DNA of 12,779 nt from Desulfobulbaceae bacterium (GCA_024763495.1 JANTFJ010000032.1:1-12779), one strand, 5' to 3'. Shown: positions 5,267 through 12,779, counted from the stretch's first letter. The notes: generated by a model not told the origin, from the sequence alone. Made by a program: numbers and translations.

Positions 5267-6319
5267 ATGCTGATGAACTTTTACAAAGATAAAAAAATCG
5301 CCGTAGCTTTAAGCGGCGGAGTGGACAGCGCTGTGGCGGCGGCCCTGTTGCTGGAACAGGGGTTTGCGGTCACCGCCTTTTTTTTGATAATGTCCCAGCC
5401 TGATTCAGCCGCGGAGATGGATCGAGCCGGATCAGTGGCCGACAAACTGGCAATCCCCCTGCAACTGATTGATCTATCAACTGAATTTAAAAAAAAAATT
5501 ATCGACTATTTCTGCCGGTCATATTTAAACGGCATAACACCTAATCCTTGCATTGTCTGTAATCAGCTAATAAAATGCGGAGTTTCAGCCTCACTGACCT
5601 GCCCGCCTGCCGACAAACTTGCAACCGGTCATTATGCCAGAATCAGCGAGGACAATAAAAAACGTTTTAGATTGTTAAAAGGCCTGGATAAAGCTAAGGA
5701 TCAATCTTATTTCCTCTGCGGCCTGAACCAGGAGCAGCTTGGTAGACTGGTTTTCCCCCTGGGTGAGATGACCAAAAAGCAAGTCTATGAGCGGGCGAAG
5801 AAACTCAAGCTTAACTCCTGTCATGGCCGCGAGAGTCAGGATATCTGTTTTCTGGGTCGGCAGAGCGTGGCTGATTTCCTGGCTGACCGGAACAGTACCA
5901 TTCACCGGGCAGGAGAAATTGTCGATCGAGCCGGGCGGGTTCTCGCCGAGCATCAGGGACTCTATCATTATACTGTCGGCCAACGCCGGGGCCTGGGTAT
6001 TCCGGATGTCACTCCATATTATGTCCTGGAACTTGATGTTGCTGAAAACCGGCTGATAGTCGGCAAGGAAGATGATCTCTGGCAAAAACAATTTTCCGTG
6101 GCTAAGGTAAACTGGATAAGCGGCGTGGTGCCGCCTCTGCCTGCCACATTTATGGTAAAAATTCGCTATCGTCATCCTGGAGCCCCGGCAGAGCTGAATT
6201 TTATTGATGATAAACTGGTTGTTAATTTCCAGGAGAGTCAGCGGGCTGTAACTCCCGGCCAGTTCGCGGTTTTTTATGATGGCGATGAGGTCGTCGGCAG
6301 CGGAGAGATCATTAAATGA
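5267..6319 (+). CDS. mnmA: tRNA-specific 2-thiouridylase MnmA
   Basis: This ATP-dependent enzyme puts sulfur on U34 of tRNA-Lys, -Glu and -Gln (s2U34) in the cytoplasm. The 350 residues match the family. Visible are the PP-loop ALSGGVDSAVAAALL (14-28), NPCIVCNQLIK (93-103) with C98 as the expected catalytic cysteine, ATGHYAR (119-125), KDQSYFLCGL (144-153), and ESQDICFLG (189-197) with C194 as the expected persulfide cysteine. The C-terminal part has YTVGQRRGLGI (235-245) and the closing beta-barrel. The start is ATG at 5267, with ATG at 5273 possible; neither has a clear ribosome binding site, and a small mobile remnant lies just upstream. The gene contains T8 (5378-5385) and A10 (5489-5498) runs. 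It begins the five-gene run and overlaps mtaB by 4 bp. Confidence 0.96.
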   Translation: MLMNFYKDKKIAVALSGGVDSAVAAALLLEQGFAVTAFFLIMSQPDSAAEMDRAGSVADKLAIPLQLIDLSTEFKKKIIDYFCRSYLNGITPNPCIVCNQLIKCGVSASLTCPPADKLATGHYARISEDNKKRFRLLKGLDKAKDQSYFLCGLNQEQLGRLVFPLGEMTKKQVYERAKKLKLNSCHGRESQDICFLGRQSVADFLADRNSTIHRAGEIVDRAGRVLAEHQGLYHYTVGQRRGLGIPDVTPYYVLELDVAENRLIVGKEDDLWQKQFSVAKVNWISGVVPPLPATFMVKIRYRHPGAPAELNFIDDKLVVNFQESQRAVTPGQFAVFYDGDEVVGSGEIIK

Positions 6320-7638
6320 CAAAGCGTACACCACGAGTCGCGGTTACCACGCTGGGCTGCAAGGTTAATCAGTTCGAGTCGGCTTCCTTTATCTCATCAC
6401 TGGAGGAACGAGAAGCCGGGATTGTTCCCTTTTCTCATGAGGCTGATATCTATATCATTAACAGCTGCGCGGTGACAGCCAGGGCCGGAGCCGAGTCACG
6501 CCGCATGGTACGGCGGGCCTTTAAAAATAATCCTGAGGCCAGGGTACTGGTCACCGGCTGTTATGCCCAGGTTGCCGGCTCTTCTCTTCTTGATATTATT
6601 GATCAGCCGGTTTGCGTTGTGGGTAACGCCTTTAAAGATGAACTGGTGGATTTTGCCCTGGCCCGGGATTTTTGCGATATTGAAATGTACATGACCGATA
6701 TCAGCCGGGTGAAAAAAATCTGCAAGCTGCCGGTGCTCCGCTTTCGGGGCCGAACCAGGGCATATTTAAAGATTCAGGATGGCTGTAATAATTTCTGCAC
6801 CTATTGCATTGTCCCTTATGCCAGGGGGAGGAGCCGCAGCCTGCCCCTGGAAGAGGCATTGCAGCAGGCCGGGATTTTTGCCGCAGAGAATTATCGAGAA
6901 ATTGTCTTAACCGGTATTCATCTGGGCAAATACGGTCTCGACCTTGAACCGCCCCTTGATCTGCTCTCTCTTTTGCGGCAACTGGTCAGCCGGCAACCGG
7001 ATATCCGTTTCCGCCTCGGTTCCCTGGAACCCGGTGAGATAAGTAATGAACTTCTTGACCTGGTAGCCGATACTCCCAACCTGATGCCACATCTTCACCT
7101 TCCCCTGCAGAGCGGTGACGATTCTATTCTGAAAAAAATGAACCGTACTTATCGGGTTAATGATTACCGCCGGGTCGTGGAGCTTATCAGCCGGCGATTA
7201 CCGGATACGGCCATTGGCGCTGATGTGCTGGTGGGTTTTCCTGGTGAAGATGAGCGGGCCTTTGGCAATACCCTGAATTTGTTGACTGAGCTGCCCCTTG
7301 CCTATCTCCATGTTTTTCCCTATTCCCGACGTCCGGCCACGCTCGCGGCCCGAATGAAGGAGCAGGTGAACGGTAATATAAAAGAAAAAAGGGTGGCAAT
7401 TCTCCGCGCTCTTGATAAAAAGAAACGGGCAGCGTTTCACAAGCGCTTTATTGGCAGCGAGCGGTTCGTTCTGGCCGAGAATCGTAAAAACCGGTTTAAA
7501 CTAATGCGGGGCTTTACGGATAATTATCTGCCCGTTTATTTCCCGGCCCCGACAGCGGGAATTAATCAAATTTTCAAAGTGCGGCTCAAACGGCTTGACA
7601 AGGATAATAATTTATTCGGTAAGGTAATCATGGAATGA
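6316..7638 (+). CDS. mtaB: tRNA t6A37 methylthiotransferase MtaB
   Basis: This radical-SAM enzyme converts t6A to ms2t6A at position 37 of ANN-decoding tRNAs, using two 4Fe-4S clusters. The 440 residues show the family order. The N-terminal methylthiotransferase domain has TTLGCKVNQFES (11-22), INSCAVTARAGAESRR (48-63) and VTGCYAQ (79-85), with cluster cysteines 15, 51 and 82. The radical-SAM motif is CNNFCTYC (157-164). A TRAM-like RNA-binding domain fills the last 65 or so residues. The TLGCKVNQ(Y/F)ES opening favours MtaB over MiaB or RimO, as does the absence of the features typical of those two. The start codon overlaps the mnmA stop (ATGA), so the two wobble/37 enzymes are translationally coupled; cinA starts 7 bp after the stop. 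Confidence 0.94.
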   Translation: MTKRTPRVAVTTLGCKVNQFESASFISSLEEREAGIVPFSHEADIYIINSCAVTARAGAESRRMVRRAFKNNPEARVLVTGCYAQVAGSSLLDIIDQPVCVVGNAFKDELVDFALARDFCDIEMYMTDISRVKKICKLPVLRFRGRTRAYLKIQDGCNNFCTYCIVPYARGRSRSLPLEEALQQAGIFAAENYREIVLTGIHLGKYGLDLEPPLDLLSLLRQLVSRQPDIRFRLGSLEPGEISNELLDLVADTPNLMPHLHLPLQSGDDSILKKMNRTYRVNDYRRVVELISRRLPDTAIGADVLVGFPGEDERAFGNTLNLLTELPLAYLHVFPYSRRPATLAARMKEQVNGNIKEKRVAILRALDKKKRAAFHKRFIGSERFVLAENRKNRFKLMRGFTDNYLPVYFPAPTAGINQIFKVRLKRLDKDNNLFGKVIME

Positions 7639-7645
7639 GGCTTTA

Positions 7646-8908
7646 ATGATGATAGGTGAAATAATTGCTATAGGCGACGAACTGACCTCGGGACGAATTT
7701 TAAACTCCACCAGTTATTTTGCCGCCAGTCATCTTTTTAATGCTGGTCACGAAATCAGCGCTATGTTCACCATTGGTGATGAGCCGGAGATGATTGGTTC
7801 CGCCATCAAAGAGAGCATTGACCGGGCTGATTTTGTCGTGGTTACCGGGGGACTGGGCTCAACCAGCGATGACCTGACCAATGAAGCAGTGGCTGAGGCC
7901 CTTGACCGGCCCACCACCCTGTATCCGGAAATATTTGCCAAGATAAAAAAATCAAAACGATTTGCCCGGATGCCCTCCCTGGAAAAACTGGCCTGGCTGC
8001 CTTCCGGGGCGGAAATTCTGAAACCAGGGGCCCGGATGGCCGGTTACCTGCTGATATATAATGATAAGCCGGTATTCTTTCTGCCCGGCGTACCCAACCA
8101 GATGCGGGAATTAATGCTCGATCGGGTTATTCCCAGGCTGGCCACCTGGAGAGGAGGAAAAACCAGCCGGGTTCGGCAGAAGGTCTTTAAAGTATTCGGC
8201 TTAAGTGAGATGGAAATCAACCAGCGCTTGGCCCGGATGGAAAATTCTTACAGCCAGGTGCGTATCGGTTATTATCCGGTTGCGGCCGAGGTTCATGTCA
8301 GCCTGACGGTGCGGGGTGACAATCACGAGGAGACGGAAAAAATATTTGAGCGTATTGACCAGGAGATAAAGGCGGCCTTGGACGATTATATTTATGGCGA
8401 AGATGGTGCCTGCCTGGAAGGCGTTGTCGGCCAGGTGCTTAAGGCGCGCGAGCTGCGGCTGGCGCTGGCGGAATCATGCACCGGCGGTCTCATGGCCCAT
8501 CGGATAACCACGATTTCCGGCAGTTCTCTTTATTTTCTCGGCGGTATTGTCGCCTATGCCAATGAATTGAAAACAGGCTTACTTGATGTAACGGAAAAAA
8601 CCCTGGATAAATTCGGCGCAGTGAGCCGGGAGACGGCCAGGGAAATGGCCGGCGGAATCTGCGAGGCAACCGGTGCTGATATCGGCCTTGCCATTACCGG
8701 CATTGCCGGGCCCACGGGCGGCACCCCGGACAAACCGGTAGGCACTGTCTGCTTTGGTCTGGCCGCCGACAATGAGCTTTTTGATTTTATATGTAATTTC
8801 CATGGCCGCCGCAATATGGTACAGATCAAGGCAGCCTTGACCGGCCTTGATTTGATCCGCCGTTATCTGCTGGGCCTGGATATGAAGCACCTGCCTGCTG
8901 CTTATTGA
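7646..8908 (+). CDS. cinA: CinA: MoCF-like domain plus nicotinamide-nucleotide amidohydrolase
   Basis: This is a two-domain cytoplasmic protein of 420 residues, the normal full length. The N-terminal MoaB/MogA-like domain (about 1-170; ADP-ribose pyrophosphatase activity is known in some members) contains GDELTSGRILNS, VVTGGLGSTSDDLT and LPGVPNQMRELM. The C-terminal CinA/PncC domain (about 260-415) deamidates nicotinamide mononucleotide to nicotinic acid mononucleotide in the pyridine-nucleotide cycle; its LAESCTGG block is near 274-281, with S277 as the likely catalytic serine, followed by SRETAREMAGG and ITGIAGPTGG. There are tandem ATGs at 7646 and 7649; a GAGG at 7637-7640 suits the second slightly better. 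CinA is often linked to recA, as here. recA follows after 92 bp. Confidence 0.95.
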   Translation: MMIGEIIAIGDELTSGRILNSTSYFAASHLFNAGHEISAMFTIGDEPEMIGSAIKESIDRADFVVVTGGLGSTSDDLTNEAVAEALDRPTTLYPEIFAKIKKSKRFARMPSLEKLAWLPSGAEILKPGARMAGYLLIYNDKPVFFLPGVPNQMRELMLDRVIPRLATWRGGKTSRVRQKVFKVFGLSEMEINQRLARMENSYSQVRIGYYPVAAEVHVSLTVRGDNHEETEKIFERIDQEIKAALDDYIYGEDGACLEGVVGQVLKARELRLALAESCTGGLMAHRITTISGSSLYFLGGIVAYANELKTGLLDVTEKTLDKFGAVSRETAREMAGGICEATGADIGLAITGIAGPTGGTPDKPVGTVCFGLAADNELFDFICNFHGRRNMVQIKAALTGLDLIRRYLLGLDMKHLPAAY

Positions 8909-8921
8909 GATGCAAAAAAAC

Positions 8922-8985
8922 TTTGTGCCCTCTTTGCCCTCTGTGGTAAGTTATCGTCTTTAACCTCTGAACCTCTAAACCCTAA
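8922..8985 (+). repeat. Pyrimidine-rich imperfect repeats in the recA leader
   Basis: First comes a stretch of related units (tttgtgccctc, tttgccctc, tgtggt) at about 8923-8946. Then an octamer in three copies, aacctctg, aacctcta and aaccctaa, runs from 8962 to 8985, directly against the recA ribosome binding site. The position before a strong ribosome binding site resembles the heptamer repeat before yajC. I saw no convincing LexA-type operator here, although delta-group LexA sites vary. Confidence 0.65.
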
Positions 8986-8986
8986 A

Positions 8987-8992
8987 AAGGAG
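8987..8992 (+). promoter_or_regulatory. Ribosome binding site of recA
   Basis: aaggag lies 8 bases before the recA ATG at 9001. This strong site fits a gene needing high expression independent of translational coupling to cinA. Confidence 0.9.
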
Positions 8993-9000
8993 CTACAACA

Positions 9001-10041
9001 ATGGCCATAGCCGAGGAAAAAAACAAAACCCTTGATTCGGCAATATTCCAAATAAAAAAACAGTTCGGCAAGGGCTCTATAATGCGCCTGGGCACCGACG
9101 AGGTCGAGGCAATTCCGGTGATTCCCACCGGTGCCTTGAGCCTTGATATAGCCACCGGAGTCGGCGGTTTTCCCAGGGGCCGGATCACGGAGATTTACGG
9201 CCCTGAGTCCTCGGGTAAAACCACCCTGGCCCTGCATGTTATTGCCGAGGCCCAGAAAGCAGCCGGGATTGCCGCCTTTATTGATGCCGAACATGCCCTG
9301 GATTTAAGTTATGCCTCTCGGTTAGGGGTAAATGTCGATGACCTGCTGGTCTCCCAGCCTGATTTCGGCGAACAGGCTCTGGAAATTGCCGAAATTCTCG
9401 TCCGCAGCGGCTCGGTTGATGTTATTGTTATTGATTCAGTGGCCGCCCTGGTACCCAAGGCTGAAATCGATGGCAATATCGGCGATTCTCACATGGGCCT
9501 CCAGGCCCGGCTCATGTCCCAGGCCATGCGCAAACTTACCGGTATCCTTAAACGAACAAATACCGCCCTTATCTTCATTAATCAGATCAGGATGAAAATC
9601 GGCGTAATGTTCGGCAATCCCGAAACAACTACCGGCGGCAATGCCCTGAAATTTTATTCATCCATGCGCTTTGATATCCGCCGTCAGACCCCGATAAAAG
9701 ACGGCCAGGAAGTTATCGGTAACCGTACCAAGGTTAAAATCGTCAAGAATAAGGTCGCTCCGCCTTTTAAAATTGCCGAGTTTGACATCGTTTATGGTGA
9801 AGGCATTTCCAAGGTCGGAGACACCCTTGATCTGGCGGTGAGCCAGAATATTGTCGATAAAAGCGGGGCCTGGTATTCTTATGAGGGTGAGCGCATCGGC
9901 CAGGGTCGGGAAAACGCCAAGGAATTTTTAAAAGAACATCCGGAAATGACGACTGCCATAGAGCATAAGGTGCGGCTTGGTTTTGGCCTGGTCTCTGATG
10001 ATAAGAAAAGTGACGAGCAGGAAAAAGAGGTGCGGGAGTAG
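9001..10041 (+). CDS. recA: Recombinase RecA
   Basis: This ATP-dependent DNA strand-exchange protein forms filaments on single-stranded DNA, drives homologous recombination and stimulates LexA self-cleavage. The 346 residues are full length. The polymerisation motif region is at the N-terminus (LDSAIFQIKKQFGKGSIMRL, 11-30). Walker A is GPESSGKTT (67-75), the catalytic glutamate is in DAEHALD (95-101, E97), and Walker B is VIVIDSVAAL (141-150). Loop L2 and its surroundings cover INQIRMKIGVMFGNPETTTGG (193-213). The C-terminus ends in an acidic, charged tail (DDKKSDEQEKEVRE). The gene has its own leader and a strong ribosome binding site. recX, often found between recA and alaS, is absent; the alaS start is only 4 bp after the recA stop. 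Confidence 0.99.
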   Translation: MAIAEEKNKTLDSAIFQIKKQFGKGSIMRLGTDEVEAIPVIPTGALSLDIATGVGGFPRGRITEIYGPESSGKTTLALHVIAEAQKAAGIAAFIDAEHALDLSYASRLGVNVDDLLVSQPDFGEQALEIAEILVRSGSVDVIVIDSVAALVPKAEIDGNIGDSHMGLQARLMSQAMRKLTGILKRTNTALIFINQIRMKIGVMFGNPETTTGGNALKFYSSMRFDIRRQTPIKDGQEVIGNRTKVKIVKNKVAPPFKIAEFDIVYGEGISKVGDTLDLAVSQNIVDKSGAWYSYEGERIGQGRENAKEFLKEHPEMTTAIEHKVRLGFGLVSDDKKSDEQEKEVRE

Positions 10042-10045
10042 GATG

Positions 10046-12697
10046 ATGACCGGTAAAGAAATCAGAAAAAAATTCCTGGAATATTTTGCCGATCACGGTC
10101 ATGCCGTGGTCGAGAGCTCTCCGCTTGTTCCTCATGATGATCCTACTCTGCTGTTCACCAATGCCGGTATGGTACAGTTCAAGAAGATATTTACCGGCGA
10201 GGAAAAAAGGGATTATGTCAGGGCTACCAGCAGTCAGCGCTGCGTCCGGGCCGGGGGTAAGCATAATGATCTGGAAAATGTCGGCTACACGGCCCGCCAT
10301 CACACTTTTTTTGAGATGCTGGGTAATTTTTCCTTTGGTGACTATTTCAAAGAGGATGCCATCCGTTTTGGCTGGGAGTTCCTGACCAGGGTTATCGGCC
10401 TGCCCAAAGAAAAAATGTGGATTTCCGTTTTTGAGGATGATGACGAGGCCTTTGCTCTCTGGGAGAAGATAGAAGATCTGCCCAGGGGCAGGGTGGTCAG
10501 GCTGGGAGAAAAGGATAATTTCTGGGCCATGGGCGATACCGGCCCCTGCGGTCCCTGCTCTGAAATTCATATTGATCAAGGCCCGGAAGTGGGCTGCGGT
10601 CGGCCTGATTGCAAAGTGGGCTGTGACTGCGACCGTTACCTGGAGCTGTGGAACCTGGTTTTCATGCAGTTTGAACGAAGCGAGGACGGGACAATGACCC
10701 CGCTGCCCCGGCCCAGCATTGACACCGGCATGGGGCTTGAACGGATTGCTGCCGTGGTTCAGGGAGTGCAGAGCAATTATGATTCCGATTTATTCAGCGA
10801 TCTACTGGCCAAAATAGCCGAGGTCAGCGGCACAAAATATGGGGCCGGCGAGCAGAGTGATACGGCCATGCGGGTCATTGCCGATCACTGCCGGGCCACG
10901 GCCTTTCTGGTGGCTGACGGCGTACTGCCGTCCAACGAGGGCCGGGGATATGTCCTGCGCCGGATAATGCGGCGGGCCATCAGGTTCGGTCGTTTTCTCG
11001 GGCTGAAGAAACCGTTCATGTCGGCAGTTGCCGCTGAGGTTATCAGGGATATGTCCGAGGCATATCCGCATCTGCTTGACGCTGCCGAGCTGCTGGCCAA
11101 GGTGGTGCGCCATGAAGAGGAACGCTTCCTGGAGACCCTGGATCACGGCCTGGCCATGCTGGAGGCTGAAATTGACCGCCTGCGGCAGGCCGGAGAAAAA
11201 ATTGTCGGCGGTGATTTTATCTTTAAATTATATGATACCTACGGCTTTCCGGTGGATATTGTCCGTGATATAGGACTTGAAGCCGGACTTGAGGTTGATG
11301 AAGACGGTTTTAAACGAGCCATGGCCGGCCAGCGGGATCAATCGCGCAAGTCGTGGAAAGGCGCGGGCCTTACGGAACAGAGTACAGGCATGCGCGAGCT
11401 GCGGGAGAGGCACGAAAAAAGCGATTTTGTCGGCTACGATACCTGGGAAACAGGAGCCGAGATTACTGCTCTGCTTGATGAAAAAGGCGAGTTGGCGACC
11501 GAGATCAAAGCCGGCGAAAAAACGGGAATTATCAGCGACAAGACCCCGTTTTACGCAGAGTCAGGCGGCCAGGTGGGCGACCAGGGTGAAATTCTCACCC
11601 CTGACGGTCGGGCCCTGGTGACCGGCACTGTGTCGGGCGGAGATATGATAATTCACCAGGCTGAGGTAGTGGATGGTTTATTAACGGTGGGCAGTCAGGC
11701 TGAACTTAAAGTCAAGGTCTCAAGAAGGAGAATGATTGCCGCTAATCATACTGCCACCCATTTGCTCCAGGCAGCCCTGCGTGAAATATTGGGCGATCAT
11801 GTAAAGCAGTCCGGTTCCCTGGTTGAGCCCGGGCGGCTTCGTTTTGATTTTACCCATTTTTCCCCTTTAAGCATCGAAGAAATCAAAAAAGTTGAAAAAC
11901 TGGTTAACCGGGAGATTAGAGCAAATATAACGGTTGAAACCAGGCTGCTGAACCGCGATGAGGCCATCAAGGCCGGCGCCACTGCCCTTTTCGGTGAAAA
12001 ATACGGTGAGACAGTACGGGTTGTCACCCTTGGCGAGTTCAGCCAGGAACTGTGCGGCGGCACCCATGTCGGGGCCACAGGCGACATTGGCATGTTGAAG
12101 ATTACCAATGAGACCGGTATTGCCGCCGGAATTAGAAGAATTGAGGCCGTTACCGGGGAAACCGCGTTTTCATTGTTTCAGAAAAAAGACGCCATATTAA
12201 ACGAAATAGCAGCCTTACTCCGGACATCTCCAGCTGAGACGATTGAAAAAATTAAAACCATCCAGGGCCGAAATAAGGAGCTGGAAAAAGAGATAGGCAG
12301 CCTTAATGCCAGGCTGGCCATGTCGAGTCTGGATGATATGCTCAACCTGGCTGTTGAGGTTAAAGGGGTAAAGGTTGTAGCTGCCCAGGTAACCCTTGAT
12401 TCCCCGAAAACCATGCGGGAGCTGGGTGACAGGGTGCGGGACAGGCTGGGCAGCGGCGTCGCGGTGCTGGGCGGACAATTAAACAATAAGGTATCCCTGC
12501 TGGCCATTGTCAGCAAGGATCTGACCGGCAGGCTCCAGGCCGGTAAAATTATTAAGCAGGTAGCCGCTGTTGTCGGCGGTGGCGGCGGTGGCCGGCCTGA
12601 TATGGCCCAGGCCGGCGGTACAATGGTAGACAAACTGCCCGAGGCTTTAAAGCAGGTAAATTCTATTGTTGATTCATTGCTGGATAGCGATCAATAA
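10046..12697 (+). CDS. alaS: Alanyl-tRNA synthetase
   Basis: This enzyme attaches alanine to tRNA-Ala and hydrolyses mischarged Ser- and Gly-tRNA-Ala. The 883 residues are typical. The class II catalytic core carries TNAGMVQFKKIF, CVRAGGKHNDLENVG, RHHTFFEMLGNFSFGDYF and IDTGMGLERIAAV, with a cysteine-rich insertion (GCGRPDCKVGCDCDRYLE). The editing domain has HTATH (568-572) and CGGTH (670-674), the four expected zinc ligands. The C-Ala domain contains a glycine-rich stretch (VVGGGGGGRPDMAQAGG). Of the two ATGs at 10043 and 10046, the second is better spaced (7 bases) from GGAG at 10035-10038 inside recA. The last codons (agc gat caa taa) coincide with the left end of MITE copy 4, which seems to supply the stop. 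No terminator is visible after it. Confidence 0.97.
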   Translation: MTGKEIRKKFLEYFADHGHAVVESSPLVPHDDPTLLFTNAGMVQFKKIFTGEEKRDYVRATSSQRCVRAGGKHNDLENVGYTARHHTFFEMLGNFSFGDYFKEDAIRFGWEFLTRVIGLPKEKMWISVFEDDDEAFALWEKIEDLPRGRVVRLGEKDNFWAMGDTGPCGPCSEIHIDQGPEVGCGRPDCKVGCDCDRYLELWNLVFMQFERSEDGTMTPLPRPSIDTGMGLERIAAVVQGVQSNYDSDLFSDLLAKIAEVSGTKYGAGEQSDTAMRVIADHCRATAFLVADGVLPSNEGRGYVLRRIMRRAIRFGRFLGLKKPFMSAVAAEVIRDMSEAYPHLLDAAELLAKVVRHEEERFLETLDHGLAMLEAEIDRLRQAGEKIVGGDFIFKLYDTYGFPVDIVRDIGLEAGLEVDEDGFKRAMAGQRDQSRKSWKGAGLTEQSTGMRELRERHEKSDFVGYDTWETGAEITALLDEKGELATEIKAGEKTGIISDKTPFYAESGGQVGDQGEILTPDGRALVTGTVSGGDMIIHQAEVVDGLLTVGSQAELKVKVSRRRMIAANHTATHLLQAALREILGDHVKQSGSLVEPGRLRFDFTHFSPLSIEEIKKVEKLVNREIRANITVETRLLNRDEAIKAGATALFGEKYGETVRVVTLGEFSQELCGGTHVGATGDIGMLKITNETGIAAGIRRIEAVTGETAFSLFQKKDAILNEIAALLRTSPAETIEKIKTIQGRNKELEKEIGSLNARLAMSSLDDMLNLAVEVKGVKVVAAQVTLDSPKTMRELGDRVRDRLGSGVAVLGGQLNNKVSLLAIVSKDLTGRLQAGKIIKQVAAVVGGGGGGRPDMAQAGGTMVDKLPEALKQVNSIVDSLLDSDQ

Positions 12698-12779
12698 ACC
12701 ACACCTTGACTTTTGAGAAGGCACGGCCTGTAAGCGTTTCAGGGATGCCGCCATGTGCCCGTTTCAACGCTTGCGATAA
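12684..12779 (+). repeat. MITE-like repeat, copy 4 (cut off by window end)
   Basis: The last 38 bases match copy 1 (1-38) at 37 positions. Further left, ctgtaag at 12728-12734 is shared with copies 2 and 3. The stretch 12684-12706 matches the left terminal region of copy 3 at 19 of 23 positions, and the distance from agcg to the end of ctgtaag is 49 bases against 47 in copy 3. The part between (about 12707-12727) has diverged. The element therefore starts inside the last codons of alaS. The 38-base right part is firm; the left boundary is less so. Confidence 0.72.

Noticed and set aside
5675..6334. 219-codon minus-strand open frame within mnmA
   Set aside because: It is entirely antisense to a well-conserved enzyme, with no family resemblance and no ribosome binding site.
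8909..9000. LexA operator upstream of recA
   Set aside because: No convincing palindromic operator was found in the 92 bp; the symmetry seen is explained by simple repeats.
9767..10579. Long minus-strand open frame across the recA-alaS junction
   Set aside because: It lies opposite two clear conserved genes, has low-complexity, proline/histidine-rich content and no recognisable domain; it is a shadow of the sense genes.
1..12779. A circular molecule, because both ends share 38 bases
   Set aside because: The shared bases differ at one position (31 versus 12772), they belong to a dispersed repeat, and a 12.7-kb circle carrying only chromosomal housekeeping genes is implausible.

Overview
The window looks like a chromosomal piece of a Gram-negative bacterium, most likely a Desulfobacterota (Desulfobulbales-like) lineage. 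This is an inference from the tgt-yajC pair, the mnmA-mtaB-cinA-recA-alaS order, the protein sequences, and the litter of small non-coding repeats between genes. No rRNA, tRNA, CRISPR array, transposase gene, phage gene or plasmid gene was seen. Ten protein genes are supported, all intact and of normal family length.

Layout. 1-95: the right part of a MITE-like repeat (copy 1). 202-2015, plus strand: rph and tgt, overlapping by ATGA. 2016-2320: an intergenic stretch holding a 197-bp GTAA...TTAC element with a perfect 8-bp target duplication, then a pyrimidine-rich heptamer repeat and the yajC ribosome binding site. 2321-2659: yajC, without secD/secF after it. 2660-2938: two hairpins and MITE copy 2, lying between convergent genes. 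2939-4748, minus strand: a U32-family (TrhP/YegQ-like) protein and, upstream of it, a CxxxCxxCC cysteine-cluster protein. 4749-5266: a divergent intergenic region with MITE copy 3, a perfect 19-bp inverted repeat, a 12-bp palindrome and a 57-bp GTAA...TTAC remnant. 5267-12697, plus strand: the compact run mnmA-mtaB-cinA-recA-alaS. 12684-12779: MITE copy 4, cut off by the window end.

The genes are housekeeping and mostly concern tRNA. rph trims tRNA 3' ends and alaS charges tRNA-Ala. tgt, the U32 protein, mnmA and mtaB modify anticodon-loop positions 34 or 37. recA, cinA and yajC serve recombination, nucleotide/NAD salvage and protein export.

I found no new protein system here. The less ordinary content is the mobile-DNA layer: at least four copies of one roughly 150-bp inverted-repeat element, one of which appears to supply the alaS stop codon and another of which overlaps the 5' end of a gene. 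There is also a separate small element whose ends and 8-bp duplication fit IS66-type transposition. Both window ends lie in the same repeat, so the sequence is probably a contig broken at repeats.
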